Shown here in pieces: positions 21,901 to 25,196 of a stretch of DNA of 25,196 nucleotides (position 1 is its first letter; each line of letters starts with the position of its first letter). The position numbers were made by a program, and so were the translations under genes. The notes beneath the pieces are model-generated. The model searched no databases and was not told where the DNA came from. It saw only the letters and a list, made by a program, of their open reading frames with translations. Origin of the DNA: 2-02-FULL-46-13 sp036517235 (GTDB taxonomy: Bacteria > Patescibacteriota > Minisyncoccia > Phycocordibacterales > DSPV01); NCBI GenBank assembly GCA_036517235.1, contig DATDXL010000092.1:1-25196 (forward strand). Reading direction: 5' to 3'.

Positions 21901-22038
21901 ATCCATTCTGTTATCTCTACTTTTAAGACAAGAAGCACTCCTTCCTACAGTGATATACCCACCTTACTCATTTTCTTGAAAAAAACAACGGCATTCCATT
22001 AGAGCCGATTTAGAAGATTTTATCAAGTGGGTCCTGCT

Positions 22039-22067
22039 TTGACATCGGCCGTGCATAGTCGTAGGGT
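22039..22067 (+). promoter_or_regulatory. possible promoter of the 22107 gene
   Basis: A consensus TTGACA (22039-22044), a 17-bp spacer and a weak TAGGGT (22062-22067), about 33 nt before the likely transcript-to-ATG interval ends. Confidence 0.4.
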
Positions 22068-22106
22068 GGATTGGGAGTCATTTGAACCCTTTTGAGAAAG
22101 GACCGT

Positions 22107-22772
22107 ATGACACTGAAAGAATATCGCATGTCTCAGAAAGGCCTCTGTGTCGCGGATTGGGGTCTTTGCAGTCGTTCTCTCCACGGTACATTTCGTATCG
22201 TAAAAAACAAATTCGAGATGTTCGTCGATGAGCACACGCTCTACCGTACATGGAGCACGTGTACGTTTTACAAGGGCAACTCGCCCTCATCTCCCCCTCG
22301 TATCGCCATCGAGTTTTGGCACGAGGAGAAATGGACGACATTTAGAGATGCAGAAAGGAGTCTCATCTTGACCTTTATGCATAGGATGACCGGCTGGCGC
22401 GGCAATCTCACATTCAATCAGAGGCGCAGTGAGTTTTGTCTCGCATTTGAGATCACCCTCAAGCAGTACGCTCCGTTTTGCGCCAAGCAACTTGAAATCG
22501 ACCTCTTTTCTCCATTCGGCGGAAACGGCTCGCAACCCGATGTAAACAGAGGATTACCTGGGAGGTATAGTCACAGTTCAAAGTGGTGGGAGGTCTCCTA
22601 TTGTCCTATCACACAGCACCAGCGGCTTCTCGGCATCGGCCCTTTCTGTTGCGGTAACACCGTTCTGCCAAAAGCATTTTGTCGCGACGACGAAGACAAA
22701 GGCCTACTTGTGGTTGTAGAGGCGTGGGAGTTTCGAGTGCCTATTCAGTTGGCACTTTCGCTGGAGGTATAG
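22107..22772 (+). CDS. orphan protein of unknown function, 221 residues
   Basis: I do not recognise this protein. It is rich in Trp and Cys, without a signal peptide or transmembrane helix. Phrases such as RIAIEFWHEEKWTTFRDAERS and SKWWEVSYCPITQHQRLLG suggest a compact mixed fold. The cysteines (for example GPFCCGN) are not arranged as an obvious zinc knuckle. ATG 22107 has AAAGGA 4 nt upstream, which decides it over an in-frame TTG at 22092. A promoter-like pair lies upstream and a strong terminator follows. It is flanked by convergent genes and belongs to no operon. Confidence 0.65.
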   Translation: MTLKEYRMSQKGLCVADWGLCSRSLHGTFRIVKNKFEMFVDEHTLYRTWSTCTFYKGNSPSSPPRIAIEFWHEEKWTTFRDAERSLILTFMHRMTGWRGNLTFNQRRSEFCLAFEITLKQYAPFCAKQLEIDLFSPFGGNGSQPDVNRGLPGRYSHSSKWWEVSYCPITQHQRLLGIGPFCCGNTVLPKAFCRDDEDKGLLVVVEAWEFRVPIQLALSLEV

Positions 22773-22792
22773 CATCGCTAAGAATCGCATTG

Positions 22793-22826
22793 AAGCGCGG
22801 AGTACTCCTCCGCGCTTTTTATTTTT
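22793..22826. terminator. terminator between convergent orphan genes
   Basis: AAGCGCGGAG (22793-22802) and CTCCGCGCTT (22808-22817) form a 10-bp stem followed by TTTATTTTT. It serves the plus-strand 22107 gene. The reverse strand has fewer T residues after the stem. Confidence 0.85.
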
Positions 22827-23100
22827 CCTGAAAATTTTGCAAAAGTCTGATGCCGTCCTCGTATTTGTTGAACATAAAAAGCTTTGAGGCCAAAGCCTTC
22901 TTTTTTTCTTGGATAGTCTCCTCGCTTTTTGTACGTCCAACCATTTCAAGAAATTCGTCCTGTGAGATGCTGTGCTCGCCTCTCTGGAAGGCGCTAATGA
23001 CGAAATCAGAGAATCGCTCCATATCGGCAGGATTTCCTGCCGTGCTCCAATTCGCGGCACACGCGAATTCTTCGAGCAGTTTCTTTGTTTTGGGGGACAT
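22819..23100 (-). CDS. small helical protein of unknown function, 93 residues
   Basis: The protein is mostly helical and charged (MSPKTKKLLEEFACAANW, then ERFSDFVISAFQRGEHSISQDEFLEMVG, then EETIQEKKKALASKLFMFNKYEDGIRLL). I do not recognise a family. ATG 23100 is chosen because GAAGGA lies 10 nt upstream, overlapping the stop of the phosphotransferase gene (23115-23117). This places the two in one transcript. An in-frame TTG at 23118 would overlap that stop. The two products may act together, but nothing in the sequence shows how. Confidence 0.65.
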   Translation of the reverse strand: MSPKTKKLLEEFACAANWSTAGNPADMERFSDFVISAFQRGEHSISQDEFLEMVGRTKSEETIQEKKKALASKLFMFNKYEDGIRLLQNFQEK

Positions 23101-23114
23101 GGGGTACGAATCCT

Positions 23115-24116
23115 TCAATTAAAGAGCTGAACAGTTTCCGCTAAACCCTTCAAGGCATTATCAATGCCAAATTGTTTTTTCTCGCGTACGCAGTAGCTTA
23201 GTATCGCCAAACCTTGATATAGTCTCCAGACGTTCTTTCTCTTTTTAAAATCGCCACCGAATAATTCCTTGTTGCCATATCCTTCCTGGATATCGGCTAT
23301 TGGATAGGTATCTCCGAATTTTAATTCCCAACGGGCGAATTCTTCTGCAGGATCCGAGCCTTTAGCATGTTCAAAATCGATTATACCGGATATTTTTCCT
23401 TCCTTGACCAAGACGTGCTGTGGCGCCAAGTCGCCGTGCAACAGACGAGGGGAGACCAGAGGAAAGTTTTCCGCTTCACGGTTGAGTATTTCCTTTGCAC
23501 GAAAGACGATTTCCCGATCGATGGTTAGGAGCGAATGTTCCGGCAAAGTATTCTCTTTGGCGATAGTGAGGTCTTGGGTTAGTAGTTCTTTTGCCGTTCG
23601 ATATTTTCCGTTACCATTTTTGTCTAACGAGCCGAAGCCGTTTACAGGAACCGAATGGATTTTTCCCAGATTATTTCCCAACTGGCCGAGAAGAGCCTTC
23701 AGGTTTTTAGAGATTTCCGGATCGTCGCTCTTGCGTATATCGCCCATGGGAACCCCTTCAAGCTTTGATTCAACACAGATATGAAGGGGCTTTCTTTCGG
23801 CTTCGGTACTTTCCACGAGCATAACTTCGGGGACAGGCACTCCTACCTCTCGGCATTGCTCGATTGCCCATCGTTCCCTTTCGAATTTCGGTTTTTCTCC
23901 GTGGTAGATCCTGATAATCACTTCTCTGCCATTCTCTGTCCGCACCAAGTGGACTTCATTGGTTTCGCCCGCGATGATGCGTTCTTGCTCTACAATAGGC
24001 GATTTGGCGGCTTTCTCGATAGCTCCGTTGATTATTTCTTGAGGCGTATTGAATGACTTGTGTTTTTCTTCCCGAAACGTCTGATAGTCCGATTTTGGGG
24101 TTTCGTTAGGATTCAT
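23115..24116 (-). CDS. aminoglycoside-phosphotransferase-fold (APH) kinase
   Basis: The 333-residue protein has the APH kinase layout: an N-lobe with EVHLVRTENGREVIIRIYHG, then a hinge region, the catalytic loop RLLHGDLAPQHVLV (His227, Gly228, Asp229), and the metal-binding IIDFEHAKGSDPAEEFARWE. His replaces the usual Asn in the catalytic loop, as is also seen in macrolide phosphotransferases (HGDLHPGHIL). The substrate cannot be told; many such genes phosphorylate small metabolites and not drugs. I chose ATG 24116 (MNPNETPKSDY). The frame stays open upstream to 24425, but that part would be translated from tRNA-Ser. The 93-residue gene follows directly. Confidence 0.75.
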   Translation of the reverse strand: MNPNETPKSDYQTFREEKHKSFNTPQEIINGAIEKAAKSPIVEQERIIAGETNEVHLVRTENGREVIIRIYHGEKPKFERERWAIEQCREVGVPVPEVMLVESTEAERKPLHICVESKLEGVPMGDIRKSDDPEISKNLKALLGQLGNNLGKIHSVPVNGFGSLDKNGNGKYRTAKELLTQDLTIAKENTLPEHSLLTIDREIVFRAKEILNREAENFPLVSPRLLHGDLAPQHVLVKEGKISGIIDFEHAKGSDPAEEFARWELKFGDTYPIADIQEGYGNKELFGGDFKKRKNVWRLYQGLAILSYCVREKKQFGIDNALKGLAETVQLFN

Positions 24117-24326
24117 ACGTACAATCTTAGCAAGAATGGGTATAACTTCCATCGGTGTCCAAAATGGCCATGATTTTGAAAAACGGAGATGGGAGGAATT
24201 TCTCTCCTTACAGGAGCAGTATACCTTGCGGATTTTTCTATCGCAAAAGCCTAGAAAAATTTTCGTACGGTCTTCGAATCCTCCACGCGAGACAAAACAT
24301 GTCTTGCTCATCTCTCGAAAAATAAA

Positions 24327-24344
24327 AGCGCCCTTTCGGGCGCT
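24327..24344 (-). terminator. terminator of tRNA-Ser
   Basis: AGCGCCC (24327-24333) and GGGCGCT (24338-24344) form a stem. The minus strand continues TTTATTTTT. It ends 9 nt from the mature tRNA-Ser 3' end. Confidence 0.8.
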
Positions 24345-24352
24345 GGATTTTT

Positions 24353-24439
24353 CGGAGATGGGAGGATTCGAACCTCCGATGCCCTTTCGGGCATACCGCA
24401 TTTCGAGTGCGGCGCATTCGACCACTCTGCCACATCTCC
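24353..24439 (-). tRNA. tRNA-Ser (CGA)
   Basis: On the minus strand, the acceptor GGAGATG pairs with CATCTCC, with discriminator G as in serine tRNAs. The anticodon stem CCGCA/TGCGG holds loop CTCGAAA (anticodon CGA). A long class II variable arm (TGCCC-GAAA-GGGCA) follows. CCA is not encoded. Confidence 0.95.
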
Positions 24440-24483
24440 AGTTGCCACAATATATAGCATTTTTAGGCTTTATTCAAAAATGC

Positions 24484-24489
24484 TATCAT
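24484..24489 (+). promoter_or_regulatory. extended -10 promoter before the 24501 gene
   Basis: TGC-TATCAT gives a start near 24496, about 5 nt before the ATG at 24501, so the mRNA is nearly leaderless. Confidence 0.5.
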
Positions 24490-24500
24490 TTTCACATACC

Positions 24501-24806
24501 ATGTTACGACGATTCGAAAATCCATTTGACGCTATACGAAAAGGCGCCGACGGCGACGAAACAGTTCTTCAGGAAGCGCGAAGGCTGGAAAAAGAGAATG
24601 CTCTTGGTGAAATTCAGATTTCACAACCCCGTACAATAAAGAACAGAGCCACTACACCCAAAAAGGAAGCGGTCTCACCTATTGTGGAGAAGGATAGCTG
24701 GATAGAGGGTCACGAAGCACGCCAAGATGAATACGCGAGCAGGTTTGAAGGCAATCTTGGTCCCGACAAAGTGTTCAAGGGAAAACACAAACCCGAAACA
24801 AATTGA
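24501..24806 (+). CDS. small charged protein of unknown function, 101 residues
   Basis: The hydrophilic product begins MLRRFENPFDAIRKGADGDE, continues with a charged helix (VLQEARRLEKENALGEIQ), and then a Lys/Pro-rich, probably disordered part ending KVFKGKHKPETN. I recognise no domain. ATG 24501 fits the -10 box at 24484-24489; an earlier in-frame ATG at 24480 would lie upstream of the predicted transcript start. It lies between tRNA-Ser and tRNA-Glu. Confidence 0.6.
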   Translation: MLRRFENPFDAIRKGADGDETVLQEARRLEKENALGEIQISQPRTIKNRATTPKKEAVSPIVEKDSWIEGHEARQDEYASRFEGNLGPDKVFKGKHKPETN

Positions 24807-24841
24807 TTATTTTCGATTTTTGTCGTTTCACCAAAAAATGG

Positions 24842-24847
24842 TATATT
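24842..24847 (+). promoter_or_regulatory. extended -10 promoter of tRNA-Glu
   Basis: TGG-TATATT lies 9 nt before the tRNA, with TTGTCG 16 bp upstream as a weak -35. Confidence 0.55.
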
Positions 24848-24855
24848 CTCAAAAC

Positions 24856-24927
24856 GGCCCTATCGTCTAACGGTTAGGACACGGCCTTTTCAAGGCTGGA
24901 ATCGGGGTTCGATTCCCCGTAGGGTCA
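24856..24927 (+). tRNA. tRNA-Glu (TTC)
   Basis: The acceptor GGCCCTA/TAGGGTC (one G:U), the D-arm CGTCTAACGGTTAGGACA, the anticodon loop TTTTCAA (anticodon TTC) and the T-arm CGGGG-TTCGATT-CCCCG are present. The discriminator is A and CCA is not encoded. A minus-strand recombinase frame ends inside it. Confidence 0.95.
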
Positions 24928-25196
24928 CAAATCGAAACTTCCTCGGCAGAGAGGGCAAATGCGCCGCGCGCCTGCGGCGCGCGGCGGAGTGCGGATGCGA
25001 ATTCCATGCGGCGAATGCGGGCAAAATCCGAGGGCGGGCTAAATGAAATCGAGATAGTCTTGTCTTGCATCGCGGGGTTCGTTCCGAAGGAACGGACAAA
25101 TTCGCGGATTTCCGCGTAGTTTGTACTGCTCGCCAGAAACCTCGCGTGCTGTGAATCCAAAATCCACTTCCGCAGGGGTTCGACCCAATTCTTTCT
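24867..25196 (-). CDS. C-terminal part of a serine site-specific recombinase overlapping tRNA-Glu
   Basis: The minus-strand frame is open from the window edge (25196) to TAG 24867-24869, so the N-terminal part lies outside. The visible sequence EPLRKWILDSQHARFLASS, then YAEIREFVRSFGTNPAMQDKTIS and FSPPSDFARI, follows the pattern I know from the C-terminal ends of CPR large serine recombinases (PLR-WI...A, then G-(S/T)-N...L..K). The last residues, CDPTGNRTPIPALKRPCPNR, are read antisense through tRNA-Glu, a common arrangement where the tRNA gene is the integration site. The catalytic domain is not visible, so this rests on the C-terminal pattern and position. Confidence 0.6.
   Translation of the reverse strand, partial: RKNWVEPLRKWILDSQHARFLASSTNYAEIREFVRSFGTNPAMQDKTISISFSPPSDFARIRRMEFASALRRAPQARGAFALSAEEVSICDPTGNRTPIPALKRPCPNR

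Noticed and set aside
21774..21938. 55-residue N-terminal extension of the GlmU-type protein from GTG 21938
   Set aside because: The extension is encoded mostly by the inserted element, and family proteins start right at the LAAG motif. The ATG at 21773 fits better, although in-frame read-through cannot be excluded.
24117..24425. N-terminal extension of the APH-fold kinase by 103 codons
   Set aside because: The extension would be translated from within tRNA-Ser and its terminator region. The part before MNPNETPK has no domain-like sequence.
1..25196. Recoding of UGA as glycine, known in some CPR lineages
   Set aside because: TGA ends the first gene and the APH-kinase gene at natural protein ends, and no gene carries an internal TGA at a conserved glycine.
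1..25196. CRISPR array or classical insertion sequence
   Set aside because: No regularly spaced direct repeats and no transposase frame were found. The repeats present are palindromes, short tandem repeats and tRNA-like fragments.

Overview
The window looks like a chromosomal segment of a small-genome bacterium of the Candidate Phyla Radiation (Patescibacteria), most likely a parcubacterium. This is inference from gene content and style: a class II ribonucleotide reductase, a fused O-antigen-ligase/TPR membrane protein next to MurJ, a short valyl-tRNA synthetase coupled to a PrsW-type protease, a TrpR-like regulator, several tiny one-helix membrane proteins, an RNase P RNA with large inserts, few clear Shine-Dalgarno sites, mixed gene orientation, and a serine recombinase tail read through a tRNA gene. 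TGA ends several genes, so the standard code applies.

Layout. 1-3.4 kb (+): tail of an unknown gene, a DUF192 protein, and the B12-dependent ribonucleotide reductase, followed by a branched inverted repeat. 3.6-5.4 kb (-): a frameshifted short-chain dehydrogenase, the RNase P RNA gene rnpB with promoter and terminator, and an unidentified structured element between the rnpB promoter and the next gene's promoter. 5.4-9.6 kb (+): Wzy-like/TPR protein and MurJ, an envelope pair. 9.6-10.5 kb (-): an orphan gene with its own promoter and leader hairpin. 10.5-12.5 kb (+): lepA, preceded by a 27-codon ORF that copies the LepA N-terminus. 12.6-14.5 kb: a 35-residue membrane peptide, an FtsB-like divisome protein, glutaredoxin, tRNA-Gly, tRNA-Arg, tRNA-Phe and tRNA-like debris. 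14.5-16.0 kb: a TrpR-like regulator bracketed by two matching palindromes, divergent from a stand-alone long-form hisG. 16.0-21.9 kb (-): Hsp20, valS-prsW, tsaD and a GlmU-type nucleotidyltransferase. 22.1-25.2 kb: an orphan gene, a two-gene unit with an APH-fold kinase, tRNA-Ser, a small orphan, tRNA-Glu and the C-terminal part of a serine recombinase overlapping tRNA-Glu.

Most genes are housekeeping: dNTP supply (reductase plus glutaredoxin as possible reductant), tRNA maturation, charging and modification (rnpB, valS, tsaD), translation (lepA), wall and envelope (murJ, Wzy-like, GlmU-type), division (FtsB-like) and protein quality (Hsp20, PrsW-like). The most unusual content is a layer of small palindromic elements. 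One has 11-bp terminal inverted repeats and a 6-bp target duplication that copies the glmU start codon. A relative with a nearly identical 16-nt end lies in frame inside tsaD, next to a perfect 20-bp-arm palindrome. This resembles the in-frame palindromic elements known from Rickettsia.
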